Position numbers and translations under genes: made by a program. From contig JAEUJZ010000037.1 in assembly GCA_016794505.1 (NCBI GenBank), forward strand, positions 62,001-126,000: a stretch of 64,000 nt of DNA. Reading direction: 5' to 3'. Below are positions 22,068 through 33,311 of this stretch, one piece after another. Origin of the DNA: Myxococcales bacterium. GTDB taxonomy: Bacteria; Myxococcota_A; Polyangia; Palsa-1104; JAEUJZ01. Numbering within the stretch: the stretch's first letter is position 1; each line of letters starts with the position of its first letter. Under the pieces are notes generated by a model. That model had not been told where the DNA came from. It saw only the letters and a list, made by a program, of their open reading frames with translations, and did no database searches.

Positions 22068-22898
22068 CTAGGCAGGGTCCGGGATCGGGAACAGATCGCC
22101 CCAAAGGCAGAGGCCGCCGTCGAGGTAGTACGTCGCCCCGGTGATGAAGTCGGCCGCGGAACACGCCAGGAACGTCACCAAGTGCGCGACCTCTTCTGGC
22201 GTCCCCAGGCGCTTCCACGGCGTCTCGCGGCACGAGATCTCGACAAGCTCTGGCGGGTAGCGGTCGGTGCCGGTGCTGCGAATGATGCCCGGCGCGACGG
22301 CGTTGACACGGATCTTATGCGTAGCCCACTCGACCGCGAGGCTCTTGGTCAGGTTGTCGACGCCGGCCCGCGCTGCGCCGGTATGCGCCATGCCAGGGAA
22401 GCCGCGATAGATCTCGGCGATGATGTTGATGATGCTGCCGGCCCGCTGCGGAATCATCGCGGCCCGCGCCACAGCCTGTGTCACGGCGAAGGTCCCGACG
22501 AGGTTGTTGCGGATGACCTTCTCGAAGTTCTCAAGCGGCATGTCCGCGGCCAGAAACGGACGCTGACCGCCGGCATTGTTGACCAAGATGTCGATGCGGC
22601 CAAAGCGCGCTTTGACTGCCTCGACAAAGGCCGCGATCTGGGCGGGCTCGCGGATATCGCAGGTCTGGGCCAGACACTCGCCGCCGCTGGCTAAAAGCTC
22701 ATCGCGGACGGCGTAAATCGGATCGGGACGACGGCCGCAGATGGCAAGCCGAGCCCCGCAGCCAGAGAGCGAGCGCACGATGGCGCGCCCAATGCCAGTG
22801 CCGCCGCCCGTGACGACGGCCACCTTGCCGCGCAGCAGATCGGGGCGGAACGGCGACTCCAGCCAGGGACCGATCTCATGGCTCGGCGTGATCGGCAT
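22068..22898 (-). CDS. SDR-family oxidoreductase, trans-2-enoyl-CoA reductase-like
   Basis: A 276-residue short-chain dehydrogenase. The NAD(P)-binding TGGGTGIG is at 30-37 and NNAGG follows the fourth strand. The segment PGMAHTGAARAGVDNLTKSLAVEWA is characteristic of the peroxisomal enoyl-CoA reductase and 2,4-dienoyl-CoA reductase branch, in which the classical Tyr-x-x-x-Lys is not conserved; here HTGAARAG stands in its place. It likely reduces a 2-enoyl-CoA with NADPH in fatty-acid metabolism. It begins four bases after the atpC stop on the same strand and so may ride on the ATP synthase transcript. The exact chain-length preference is not visible. Confidence 0.85.
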   Translation of the reverse strand: MPITPSHEIGPWLESPFRPDLLRGKVAVVTGGGTGIGRAIVRSLSGCGARLAICGRRPDPIYAVRDELLASGGECLAQTCDIREPAQIAAFVEAVKARFGRIDILVNNAGGQRPFLAADMPLENFEKVIRNNLVGTFAVTQAVARAAMIPQRAGSIINIIAEIYRGFPGMAHTGAARAGVDNLTKSLAVEWATHKIRVNAVAPGIIRSTGTDRYPPELVEISCRETPWKRLGTPEEVAHLVTFLACSAADFITGATYYLDGGLCLWGDLFPIPDPA

Positions 22899-22902
22899 GC
22901 GC

Positions 22903-23283
22903 CTAGCCCTTGACCGCTTCTAGCTGAGCCTGCGCCCACGCCTGATCCGCCTCGGCCGCGCGGTCCCCGGACTTGAGCTTGGCTTCCGCTTCGGCAAGCG
23001 ACTTTTCGACGGAGGCGCGATCGATCTTGTCGACCCGCGCCGCTTTTTGCACCAGCGCTACAACGGCGCCCTTGCCATCCACCTCGGCAAAGCCAGGACC
23101 GAGCGCAATGCGACCGCGCTCGCCGCCCGAGCGATAGCGCAGCACACCCGGCCGCGTCGCCGTCAGCAGCGCAATATGGCCCGGCAGCACGCCCAGCTCG
23201 CCGAGCAGGCCGGGCACCGTCACTTCATCGACCGACTGGGCCAGGACCTGGCCCTCGGGCGTCACGACCGATAGTGTCAGCAT
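22903..23283 (-). CDS. atpC: F1F0 ATP synthase subunit epsilon
   Basis: A 126-residue subunit of the F1 rotor stalk that regulates ATP hydrolysis. The N-terminal beta-sandwich contains LTLSVVTPEGQVLAQSVDEVTVPG and LGVLPGHIALLTATRPGVL, standard for epsilon, followed by a short C-terminal helical part (RASVEKSLAEAEAKL). It is slightly shorter than the E. coli protein (139 residues). It follows atpD by 12 bases in the order alpha, gamma, beta, epsilon usual for bacteria. Confidence 0.96.
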   Translation of the reverse strand: MLTLSVVTPEGQVLAQSVDEVTVPGLLGELGVLPGHIALLTATRPGVLRYRSGGERGRIALGPGFAEVDGKGAVVALVQKAARVDKIDRASVEKSLAEAEAKLKSGDRAAEADQAWAQAQLEAVKG

Positions 23284-23295
23284 GGTGGGCCGACC

Positions 23296-24762
<1,467 letters not shown>

Positions 24763-24801
24763 TCAGCAATCTCGTCGCAGAGTCTGTCGCCTGCGTCGGT
24801 G

Positions 24802-25785
24802 TTAACCCTTTAGTGCCTCAGCGCCGCCGATGATCTCCATCAGCTCCTTGGTGATTGCGGCTTGGCGGGCACGGTTGTACTGCAGCGTCAGTCGGCCGAT
24901 CATTTCTTTGGCGTTGCGCGACGCGCTGTCCATGGCGCGCATGCGCGCCGAGAATTCGGCGGCGATCGCTTCCAGCATGATGCGGGTCAGCTCGGCCTCT
25001 AGATACAGCGGCAGCAAGTGCTCCAGCACTGCGTCGCGACCGGGCTCGTACTCGAAGTCGATCAGGTTCTTCGGCTCATCGGCGGGCTCTTCACCGCGCC
25101 GTACCGTCGGGCGCAGCCGCAGGGGCAGGATGCGCTCGATGCGCACGGCCTGGCTGGCCACGCTCTTGAACTCGTTGTAGCAGACGTAGATCGCGTCCGT
25201 CTCGCCGCGCAAAAGAGCATCGCCCAGCAGCGTGCCCAGCTCTTTCGCGCGGGCCTTGGCGGTCTTGGGCTCGACGCCTACCAGCTCTTGCACGATCTTG
25301 ACCGGGCGACGACGGAAATAGTCGCGGCCCTTCTTGCCCAGCACGACCAAGTCAATGCTCGGCGGTGAAGCCACGCCCTGCTGGTCAACAAAAAACCGTT
25401 CACAGCGACGGAAGAGGGCGCTGTTGTAGGCGCCGGCCAAGCCGCGATCGGCGCTGACCACGACCAAGCGAATGCGCGACTCATTCTGGCCCAGAAGGAT
25501 CTTTTGGATCAGGCGCTTCGGATCCATGCCTCCTTCGGCTGCGCCCTCGGCAGCTGCGCCCCCCGTCGGAGAGCTGAGCAAGTCTTCGACCTGTGGCTCG
25601 GCCAAGAAGCGCTCGGCCACGTCGCTGGCGATCTGGCTTAAGTGCTGGGCATAGGGCCGAAGCGCCAGAGCCGCATCCTGGGCGCGCCGCAGCTTAGCGG
25701 CCGCGACCATCTTCATCGCCTTGGTGATCTTCTGCGTGTTCTTCACCGAGGAGATGCGCTTGCGGATGGACTTAAGAGAGGGCAT
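24802..25785 (-). CDS. atpG: F1F0 ATP synthase subunit gamma
   Basis: A 327-residue central-stalk subunit. The N terminus MPSLKSIRKRISSVKNTQKITKAMKMV and the C terminus SASRNAKEMIGRLTLQYNRARQAAITKEL are the two coiled-coil helices that rotate within the alpha/beta ring. The middle includes the conserved SDRGLAGAYN-type segment (ADRGLAGAYNSAL). It is longer than E. coli gamma (287). The excess comes from a Gly/Ala/Glu insertion near 70-90 (SSPTGGAAAEGAAEGG) and an insertion near 230. It begins three bases after the atpA stop. Confidence 0.97.
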   Translation of the reverse strand: MPSLKSIRKRISSVKNTQKITKAMKMVAAAKLRRAQDAALALRPYAQHLSQIASDVAERFLAEPQVEDLLSSPTGGAAAEGAAEGGMDPKRLIQKILLGQNESRIRLVVVSADRGLAGAYNSALFRRCERFFVDQQGVASPPSIDLVVLGKKGRDYFRRRPVKIVQELVGVEPKTAKARAKELGTLLGDALLRGETDAIYVCYNEFKSVASQAVRIERILPLRLRPTVRRGEEPADEPKNLIDFEYEPGRDAVLEHLLPLYLEAELTRIMLEAIAAEFSARMRAMDSASRNAKEMIGRLTLQYNRARQAAITKELMEIIGGAEALKG

Positions 25786-25788
25786 CGC

Positions 25789-27339
<1,551 letters not shown>

Positions 27340-27443
27340 GAACAGCTCCCTCGATCCTCTTTGGCTCGGTCTGGGGCAGGCCTTGCGGTCGGCTTGCGCC
27401 GGGGATTCCCGTCGCCAAATACGTGCGTCTAACGCGTTGTGAA

Positions 27444-27983
27444 CTAGTTCGACCAGCGGCCACGCAGCGCCTCTAGCTGCGCTGCCAAGCTGCCGTCGTA
27501 AACGACATCGCCGACCTGGGCCACGATGCCCGCGATCAGCGATGGATCTTCTTTGGTTTCGAGCACCACGCTCTTGCCCGTGCTGCGGCCCAGAGCGGCG
27601 CGGATGCGAACCTCGGTGCCCTTGTCGAGTGGCTTGGCCGAGATCAAGCGAGCGCGGACTCGCCCGGCCTGTTCGTCGACCATGTCGCGCAGTGCGCGCG
27701 AGATCGCCGGAAGCTCGGCCATGCGCCCGCGCTGCAGAAGCAGTCGCGCCGTGTTGTGTACGGTCTTTGACAGCATCAAGCGACTGGCGATCTGATCCAG
27801 TACATTCTGGCGCTGCGCTGCGCTGAACACCGGATTGGCCAGCACAGCCTGCAAGTCGGGACTGCGCTCGTACACCAGCGCCAGCCTCTCTAGCTCGGCG
27901 GCCAGCACATCGTCCTTTAGCTGATCGTGGCCAATGGCCAACAGCGCGCGGGCGTACCGACGCGCAACAGAGCCGCTGATCAT
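27444..27983 (-). CDS. atpH: F1F0 ATP synthase subunit delta
   Basis: A 179-residue peripheral-stalk subunit linking F1 to the b subunits. The N-terminal helical bundle starts [22 protein letters not shown] and contains [16 protein letters not shown]. The C-terminal part has [19 protein letters not shown] followed by [22 protein letters not shown], the classical delta ending. Its ATG overlaps the atpF stop in an ATGA arrangement (27980-27983), so translation is coupled. A 104-base gap precedes atpA. Confidence 0.96.
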   Translation of the reverse strand: MISGSVARRYARALLAIGHDQLKDDVLAAELERLALVYERSPDLQAVLANPVFSAAQRQNVLDQIASRLMLSKTVHNTARLLLQRGRMAELPAISRALRDMVDEQAGRVRARLISAKPLDKGTEVRIRAALGRSTGKSVVLETKEDPSLIAGIVAQVGDVVYDGSLAAQLEALRGRWSN

Positions 27984-29116
27984 GACTGCTCCTTGCCTTG
28001 CGGTGCTGCGCCACCGGTTGGCTTACCTGCCGCCAGCGAAAGCCCCTCGACCTGCGCCACGTACTGTTCGGTCAGGCGCTTGTGGTCCTCTTCACGCAGG
28101 CGGCTGCGCAGCAGCTTTTCCGCCAGATCCACGGCCAGAAGCGCCGCCTTTTCTTCAAGCGTCCGCTTCGCGGATGCGATGGCGGCCTGCGCTTGCGCCT
28201 CAGCATCGCGCAGCAGGCTGGCGGCTTCGTCTTCGGCGCGCTTGACGATCGCCTGTCTCTCGGCTTCTGCCTGCTTGCGATAGCTGGCAAGCAGCTCGTC
28301 CATCTCGGCTTGCAGGCCCTGGATGCGGCCCTCGATCTGCTTGAGCTGCTCTTCCGCTTCCTTTTGCACATGCTGCGCACGATCGAGCGCGTGACGCACC
28401 TCGCCGTGTCGGTTTTCGAGGAACGTCTTGAAGCTCTTGCCGAACAGGCGCGACAGAAGGAAGGCAAAGACCGCGAAGTTGATGATCGCGAACAGGAACG
28501 GCGGGTTGTGGTGTGTCTTACCCGGACCGTAGTCCCAGCTGACCCAGTTTTCGATCACCGGTCCGTGATGCCCGCCACCGTGGCCACCTTCGCCCTGCGC
28601 ACCATGACCCGCCGCGGCACCGTGGGCGCCTTCATGGCCGGGGAAAGGCGGCAGCGGCGCCGTCGCGGTATCGGGAACCCCAGCGCCCGTAAAGCCTCCA
28701 GCAGGAGCCACCTGGGGAGCGGCCTCATGCCCAACGGGTGGAGCCGCGTGTACATCGCCATGCGGCTGCGGGGCCAAGCCCGCTGGCTCAGGCGCCGCGG
28801 GGGCTGCTTCTCCGTGAGCCGGTGCCGCAAGCTGTGGGGCTGCGGGCACCATCTCGGGCGTCGGAACCGGAGCCGCCGGAAGCGCAGGAGCGGCCGGTGC
28901 CGCTTCTGCCGCGGAGGCCCCAGCACCGTTGCGCAGCGGAGGTAGCTGCGCCGCAGGCGCCGTCCCCCCAGTCGCAGCTGGAGCCTGCGCGAGCGAAAAC
29001 CCGCTGGATAGAGTCAGGGCCAGCGCCCACGCCACAGCCGAGAGCCGTGAATCGATCAGACGTGGATGGGTCAAGCGAGGTCCCTTGCTGTGGGCTGTGC
29101 TGCAGATCGGCGTCAT
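27980..29116 (-). CDS. atpF: F1F0 ATP synthase subunit b with long Ala/Pro/His-rich N-terminal extension
   Basis: A 378-residue protein, more than twice the usual b length (about 156-170). The C-terminal 170 residues are a normal b subunit: membrane helix [19 protein letters not shown] (about 207-225), then a long charged coiled coil ([19 protein letters not shown] onward) that reaches F1. Ahead of this lie a signal-like helix (about 25-44) and 160 residues dominated by Ala, Pro, Gly and His, including HGGGHHG just before the membrane segment. If the first helix is a cleaved signal, this extension is periplasmic. The ATG at 29116 is three bases after the upstream stop, so the full frame is probably translated. 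Confidence 0.9.
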   Translation of the reverse strand: MTPICSTAHSKGPRLTHPRLIDSRLSAVAWALALTLSSGFSLAQAPAATGGTAPAAQLPPLRNGAGASAAEAAPAAPALPAAPVPTPEMVPAAPQLAAPAHGEAAPAAPEPAGLAPQPHGDVHAAPPVGHEAAPQVAPAGGFTGAGVPDTATAPLPPFPGHEGAHGAAAGHGAQGEGGHGGGHHGPVIENWVSWDYGPGKTHHNPPFLFAIINFAVFAFLLSRLFGKSFKTFLENRHGEVRHALDRAQHVQKEAEEQLKQIEGRIQGLQAEMDELLASYRKQAEAERQAIVKRAEDEAASLLRDAEAQAQAAIASAKRTLEEKAALLAVDLAEKLLRSRLREEDHKRLTEQYVAQVEGLSLAAGKPTGGAAPQGKEQS

Positions 29117-29118
29117 GG

Positions 29119-29619
29119 CTAGACCTCCCGCCCCAAGAGCTTTTTGGCAAGGGCCATGGCCAAGGGCTCGACCTGTTTTTGCAGCTCACCCTCGGCAGCG
29201 GCCACCTGCGCAGCGATGGTCTTCTGCGTCTCTTGCACGCGGCTCTGGGCTCGGGATCGCGCCGCGGTCAGAAGCTCCCCTTCACGTGCCCGCGCTTCGG
29301 TCTGGATGCGCAGGCGCTCTTCCTCCGCCTTGGCGCGCGTCGCTTCCAAGCGGCTCTGGTAGTCGCGATCCAGCGACTCGCACTTCTTGGCTAGCTCGCC
29401 CGCCCGCCCTTCGGCTCCCTCGATGCGCTCAGCCCGCTCGGCCCGCATCTTCAGATACGGCTGAAACAGGAACTGCCGCAGCACGAAGTACATGACCACG
29501 AAGATCGCGAACTGGATCAGCACCGTGCCGTCGATGTCGATGACGGGTGGGGCTTTCTCTTCCCCGCCAGATGCGGCGGCAAGTAGCGGCAGAAGCGGTG
29601 CCAGAGGGGCAAGCTGCAT
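29119..29619 (-). CDS. F1F0 ATP synthase subunit b'
   Basis: A 166-residue second peripheral-stalk subunit, here called AtpF'. A short N terminus (MQLAPLAPLLPLLAAASGG) leads to the membrane segment DGTVLIQFAIFVVMYFVL, then a long charged coiled coil (RAERAERIEGAEGRAGELAKK) ending VEPLAMALAKKLLGREV. The ILIQF..F...Y..L..FLFQP motif (here VLIQFAIFVVMYFVLRQFLFQP) is typical of b' in organisms with two different b-type subunits. The ATG at 29619 has a GGAG site. It is the first gene of the cluster. Subunits a and c are not encoded in this window. Confidence 0.92.
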   Translation of the reverse strand: MQLAPLAPLLPLLAAASGGEEKAPPVIDIDGTVLIQFAIFVVMYFVLRQFLFQPYLKMRAERAERIEGAEGRAGELAKKCESLDRDYQSRLEATRAKAEEERLRIQTEARAREGELLTAARSRAQSRVQETQKTIAAQVAAAEGELQKQVEPLAMALAKKLLGREV

Positions 29620-29661
29620 AGAGTCTCCAGGCAGAGGGCCGTGGGCCGATTGAGGGCCGTG

Positions 29662-29691
29662 CGTGTATCACTCCGCAGCCGAGCCTGTCAA
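29662..29691 (-). promoter_or_regulatory. Candidate sigma-70-type promoter of the atp operon
   Basis: On the minus strand a perfect -35 box TTGACA (complement of 29686-29691) is followed after 18 bases by TACACG (complement of 29662-29667), a weak -10. Transcription would start about 35 bases upstream of the AtpF' start codon. Based on motif match and position only. Confidence 0.5.
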
Positions 29692-29784
29692 GACCCGCAT
29701 GGTCCACGGCAAGGCCCGATCCAGGGGACACCGCAGAGCGATGGCGGGCACAACGCGCGCCGAAAGGGCGGGCGCAGGGCGTGC

Positions 29785-30732
29785 CTAAAGTCCCAAGAAC
29801 GCGCGCACTGCAGCGACGGTGCGACCGGGATCTTCTTCTTGCGGCACGTGGCCTAGATCTGCGAAGACCACCAGCTTGGACCCCGCGATGTCGCGAGCGA
29901 AGCGCTCGCCGTGCTCAAGTGGCACCAAGCGATCCTGCCCGCCCCAGAGGATCAGCGTGGGTTGTTTGATGGCGCGGATGTGCTCGGGGTCGCCGGTATA
30001 GCCCTGCTGCAAGCGGTGGACGATGGCGCGTCGGTTGCCTTGCCGCAGCGTCATATCGCGATAGCGATCGACGATCTCGGGCGTCACCTTGCTGGGGTCG
30101 CCGTAGACGTTCTTGACGCTGCTTTCGATAACGCTGCGCGGCAGCGAGTTTTGCATCAAGCGGTTCAGCCCCGGCGTGCGCGCGATGCGAAAGCCGATCG
30201 GTACCGACTGCGACTTGGGTGGATACCCGCTTGAGTCCACCAAGATCAGCCGCTCGATGCGATCGGGGTGCGCATGCGCCGTGGACCACGCGATGTATCC
30301 CCCCAGCGAGTTGCCGGCGATCACCGCTTTTTGCACCCCAAGAGCGTCGAGCATGGCCAAGACAAAGCGCACGTACGCGCCCACGGAATAGTCGTGCTCG
30401 GCGTTCGGCCCGGTCAGCGCGAAGCCCGGCAGATCGAACCGAATCACGCGGCGCTGGGCTTTGAGCCCGTCGGCCCAGCCGTCCCAGGTGTGCAGGCTGG
30501 CCGAGGTGCCATGCAGAAGAACGATGGGCAGTGGATCGCTCTTTGGCCCTTCATCGCGCAGGTGAACATTCAGCCCAGCCACCGGCACAAACTGCGACGG
30601 AGGTTGGGCCCAGCGCGCCGCCAACACCGACACCGGCTGATCCGGTGCCCACGTGGCAACAAGCCCGATCGCCAGAAGGGCAACCAACCCCATCCCGAAC
30701 ACCAAGGCCGCTTTCAACGCACGCATCCGCAT
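29785..30732 (-). CDS. Alpha/beta hydrolase with N-terminal membrane anchor
   Basis: A 315-residue hydrolase. One hydrophobic helix near the start ([19 protein letters not shown]) suggests a signal anchor. The alpha/beta fold follows: oxyanion-hole motif [13 protein letters not shown], nucleophile elbow GNSLGGY, the acid in [10 protein letters not shown] and the catalytic His in LGHVPQEE. A Ser-Asp-His triad is therefore complete. It resembles haloalkane dehalogenase, esterase and lipase relatives, but the nucleophile is Ser, so an esterase or lipase activity is more likely; the substrate is unknown. The start is uncertain among GTG 30741, ATG 30732 and ATG 30726. A TetR gene and its palindromic site lie about 80 bases upstream and divergent, so this gene is a candidate target. 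Confidence 0.85.
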   Translation of the reverse strand: MRMRALKAALVFGMGLVALLAIGLVATWAPDQPVSVLAARWAQPPSQFVPVAGLNVHLRDEGPKSDPLPIVLLHGTSASLHTWDGWADGLKAQRRVIRFDLPGFALTGPNAEHDYSVGAYVRFVLAMLDALGVQKAVIAGNSLGGYIAWSTAHAHPDRIERLILVDSSGYPPKSQSVPIGFRIARTPGLNRLMQNSLPRSVIESSVKNVYGDPSKVTPEIVDRYRDMTLRQGNRRAIVHRLQQGYTGDPEHIRAIKQPTLILWGGQDRLVPLEHGERFARDIAGSKLVVFADLGHVPQEEDPGRTVAAVRAFLGL

Positions 30733-30807
30733 GGCGCGCACTGTAACGAAGATCGCTGAGCGGCTGATTGAAAAAAGTCGCGATGCGGCGGGGTTCTGGC
30801 TGAAACT

Positions 30808-30841
30808 TGAAGGATCATTCAGTGAAGTGAATGATCCTTCA
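30808..30841. promoter_or_regulatory. 14-bp perfect inverted repeat, candidate TetR operator
   Basis: Arms TGAAGGATCATTCA (30808-30821) and TGAATGATCCTTCA (30828-30841) are exact reverse complements separated by GTGAAG. The right arm ends three bases before the TetR ATG at 30845, and the site lies between the divergent hydrolase and TetR genes. TetR dimers bind such symmetric sites, so autorepression and control of the hydrolase are likely (inference). Confidence 0.7.
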
Positions 30842-30844
30842 GAA

Positions 30845-31561
30845 ATGACAGACCGAAGACGCCTTGCCAGAAAAACCCCAGGTCGGAGCCGCGATCCCGT
30901 GCGCGCTCAGCGCGCCGATGCTCGACGCAGCCAGATCCTCGATGCCGCCGTGCAGGTGTTCGCTCACAAGGGCTTTCATGCAGCAACCGTCCGCGACATC
31001 GCCAAGAAAGCCAAGCTCGCCGACGGAACCATGTACCTGTACTTCAAGAACAAGAACGATCTGCTGCTTGCGATATTGGACCGCATGCGCGAACGCGAGC
31101 GCCACGCCGTGGAGTCACCCCGCGGGCTGACCCCCGATGCCAATGCCCGAACGCTCTGGGTCGATTCCCTGCGCCAGCGCATCGACGTGTTTCGCGGCAG
31201 CCTGCGCGAGCTGCAGGCAGTGTTGCCCGACATCCTGCGCGCTCCAGTGCTGCGTCGACGGTATCTGCAGGCGGTGCTGCCCAGCAGGCCGGGGTTCGCC
31301 GAGCCGACCGTCGGGGCAGTGGGCGACGAAAGCGCGCTGCGTGAGCTGGATCCACGCCTGAGCCAGCGCATCATGCCAAGCTTGTTCATGGGCCTGCTGG
31401 TGCTGCGCATGCTCGGGGATGTCGAGGTGGATGCCCTGTGGGACGCGCTGCCCGAGCAGCTTGCCGAACTGCTGCATCCCCCTCGAAAAGCCGCCCCACG
31501 CCCGGCGGCCGCAGCAGCGAGATCGCCCCAAACGCGAGGACGGCGACGCGCGGCGTCGTAG
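30845..31561 (+). CDS. TetR/AcrR-family transcriptional regulator
   Basis: A 238-residue repressor. The N-terminal DNA-binding domain (about 20-75) reads [52 protein letters not shown], a textbook TetR helix-turn-helix. The C-terminal ligand and dimer domain is unrecognised, and the tail is Pro/Ala/Arg-rich. The ATG at 30845 sits just after a perfect palindrome; the 64 open codons upstream read across that palindrome and are not credible. The neighbour is an alpha/beta hydrolase, suggesting control of lipid or ester metabolism, as for many TetR proteins of fatty-acid degradation. The ligand is not predictable. Confidence 0.92.
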   Translation: MTDRRRLARKTPGRSRDPVRAQRADARRSQILDAAVQVFAHKGFHAATVRDIAKKAKLADGTMYLYFKNKNDLLLAILDRMRERERHAVESPRGLTPDANARTLWVDSLRQRIDVFRGSLRELQAVLPDILRAPVLRRRYLQAVLPSRPGFAEPTVGAVGDESALRELDPRLSQRIMPSLFMGLLVLRMLGDVEVDALWDALPEQLAELLHPPRKAAPRPAAAAARSPQTRGRRRAAS

Positions 31562-31604
31562 GCCGCACGGAACCTGGCTTCGGGCAGTGCGCACGGTGAT
31601 TTTG

Positions 31605-31631
31605 TTGTCGCTCACCAGTGCTGAGTGCTAA
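31605..31631. promoter_or_regulatory. CIRCE-like element (HrcA operator candidate)
   Basis: TTGTCGCTC (31605-31613), a 9-base spacer, then GAGTGCTAA (31623-31631). The right arm matches the CIRCE consensus (TTAGCACTC-N9-GAGTGCTAA) at all nine positions and the left arm at six. A possible promoter overlaps it: TTGTTG at 31602-31607 and TGCTAA at 31626-31631, spaced 18 bases. The next gene on the + strand starts at 31778. CIRCE normally controls heat-shock genes, and none is visible here. Confidence 0.45.
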
Positions 31632-31777
31632 CAGCGGCGTATCCGTCGGAAATGTCGCGATGAATGGCACACGGCCCGCCGGCTGCAGCGCCTGCTAAGG
31701 GCTGCCATTGGGAAGCTCGCTGCCCAGCGTCGCGCTCGTAGGCTTCTCGGCGCCTGCACGCTTTTTAGACTGAAGTC

Positions 31778-32338
31778 ATGGAGCTCCTGACTTCGACGCA
31801 TGAGTTCTTCCATCAAGTGCTGCGATCAGCGCTGGCCACGCACTCGCTGGTGCTGCAGGACTCGACCGAGTTTTACTTGGTCAACCTGCTGTCCGAAGGC
31901 AGCGGGACATCGCTCGATGACCAGCCCCTTTCGTTGAAGCTGGCGGCGGCCGAGCACGCCAGCGGGCCAGAGCGCGTGCGCTTGCTCAAAGAGATCGGCG
32001 ACACAGCACTTTATGTCTGCGGTTTTTTCTCGGAGAGCTTGGCCCGTCGCCTCGTCAGCGTCGAGTACTACATGACGCTGGGCGGAACGGCCTATGGCCA
32101 CTTGGCGGCGACGGGTCGAGCAGTGTCCGAGCTTTTGCGCGCGGTCTTCGACGAGCTGGCCTGCAAGTTCCCGCGCATCGTCGAGCTTCTCAGCGATGCC
32201 CGAGGCGAGCTGTGCCTGCAGAGCTCAACCAACGTGCTGCGCCTGTACGAGCAGTGGCGAACGACAGGCAGTGAACACACGGCACGTCGCCTGCGTGCCG
32301 CCGGCTTGATCCTGCCCCGCCACACCCCGCAGAGCTGA
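31778..32338 (+). CDS. Conserved hypothetical protein of unknown function, 186 aa
   Basis: An all-helical soluble protein without signal peptide or membrane segment. It opens MELLTSTHEFFHQVLRSALATHS and carries DSTEFYLVNLLSEG, followed by RLLKEIGDTALYVCGFFSESL and a region of regular helices with YYMTLGGTAYGHLA. I recognise the overall look of a conserved helical family in delta-type proteobacteria but no named domain. No catalytic motif is visible. A CIRCE-like repeat with an overlapping promoter lies 147 bases upstream, so it could be heat-inducible; this is the only clue to its role. Confidence 0.75.
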   Translation: MELLTSTHEFFHQVLRSALATHSLVLQDSTEFYLVNLLSEGSGTSLDDQPLSLKLAAAEHASGPERVRLLKEIGDTALYVCGFFSESLARRLVSVEYYMTLGGTAYGHLAATGRAVSELLRAVFDELACKFPRIVELLSDARGELCLQSSTNVLRLYEQWRTTGSEHTARRLRAAGLILPRHTPQS

Positions 32339-32412
32339 AACGGCGCGGTCTCTTGCCTGCATCCCGCGCCCCGCGACGAGCGCCGGCCCCCTGACCCGCT
32401 CGCGCGCCTGGG

Positions 32413-32442
32413 TTGTGCCCTGCCCTTTACTAGCGATATAAG
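32413..32442 (+). promoter_or_regulatory. Candidate promoter of the gene at 32551
   Basis: TTGTGC (32413-32418) and TATAAG (32437-32442) are separated by 18 bases, about 110 bases upstream of the start codon. The -10 context GCGATATAAG recurs as GTGATATAAG near 19223, upstream of the M2 peptidase. Motif-based only. Confidence 0.35.
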
Positions 32443-32550
32443 CGGCCAGTCCTGCTGCGCGCTGCCGACCATCAGCCCTTTGCGTCGTCGCAGAGGCGCG
32501 TTGGCAGTGCCCAGAATGCGTCCCTTGCTTCCCATCGTGAAAGGAGCCCC

Positions 32551-33204
32551 ATGCGCACACACCCGCTCTGTTTCGTGGCCGCTTCGCTGGTTGCCGGTCC
32601 TTTTTCTGCCAGCGACGCTGGAGCGCAACAGCCGGTGACGCCCGCTGCGCCTGCTCCTGCGACTGCGGTCGCTGCAGCGGATGCGCCGTCGGGTCAGAAG
32701 CCAAGAGGCTTCGTGCTGGGCGCTGCTCTGGGCACCGCTCCGGTATTGCTTGTCAACCTGAGCGGCACCACAAGCGCGAGCATTGCCCTGCGCGGCGGGC
32801 TGCTCATGGGCTACAAGCTCGGTCGCCTGATGCTGCACCTGGGCCTGGACTACGCGGGTGCCGACCAAATACGCAATAATAACAATGAACACTACGGAAA
32901 TGTGCTTTTCTGGCTGGGAACCACCGGGGAGCTATGGCGCAGCGCCGATCAGCGCGCCGAGCTCCTCGGATCGGTACGCCTCGGCTCAGGCCTCAGCTTC
33001 CTGACCGGGTCGGGCTCGTCGCCGCCGAGCGTGCTTGTGGGGTACGAGCTTCTGCCCGGCATGCGCTATTACCTGCACCCGAGCTTTGCCGTGCAGGCCT
33101 TCGCAGGACTGGGTGGCCAGTACGTGATCACAACGGGCGCTGGCTCAATCAGCACCGGCACGCACTCGCTGGCCGCATCCGTGGGCACGATCTTGGTGCT
33201 GTAA
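32551..33204 (+). CDS. Predicted small outer-membrane beta-barrel protein
   Basis: A 217-residue exported protein. The ATG at 32551 follows an AAAGGAG site. The signal peptide ends near SDAGAQQ, followed by an Ala/Pro linker to about residue 50. The rest alternates polar and hydrophobic residues with turns (LGAALGTAPVLLVNL, GLLMGYKLGRLMLHLGLDYAG, MRYYLHPSFAVQAFAGLGGQYV) and ends TILVL, as in eight-stranded barrels of the OmpA/OmpW/OmpX size class. No specific family is recognised. Ligand or role is unknown. Confidence 0.7.
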   Translation: MRTHPLCFVAASLVAGPFSASDAGAQQPVTPAAPAPATAVAAADAPSGQKPRGFVLGAALGTAPVLLVNLSGTTSASIALRGGLLMGYKLGRLMLHLGLDYAGADQIRNNNNEHYGNVLFWLGTTGELWRSADQRAELLGSVRLGSGLSFLTGSGSSPPSVLVGYELLPGMRYYLHPSFAVQAFAGLGGQYVITTGAGSISTGTHSLAASVGTILVL

Positions 33205-33311
33205 GTGCGCCGCCAGCGGGCATTCCTCGCCTCACGGCCCGCCGCGCCAACACGCGGCTGCAGTCAGGCGGTGATTGTCGCGCTTCGGGAACTGCGATAG
33301 GGTGGCGACAG

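Noticed and set aside
27340..28014. Upstream open frame continuing atpA by 225 codons
   Set aside because: It runs through atpH in another frame and has no homology; the true AtpA start is at 27339.
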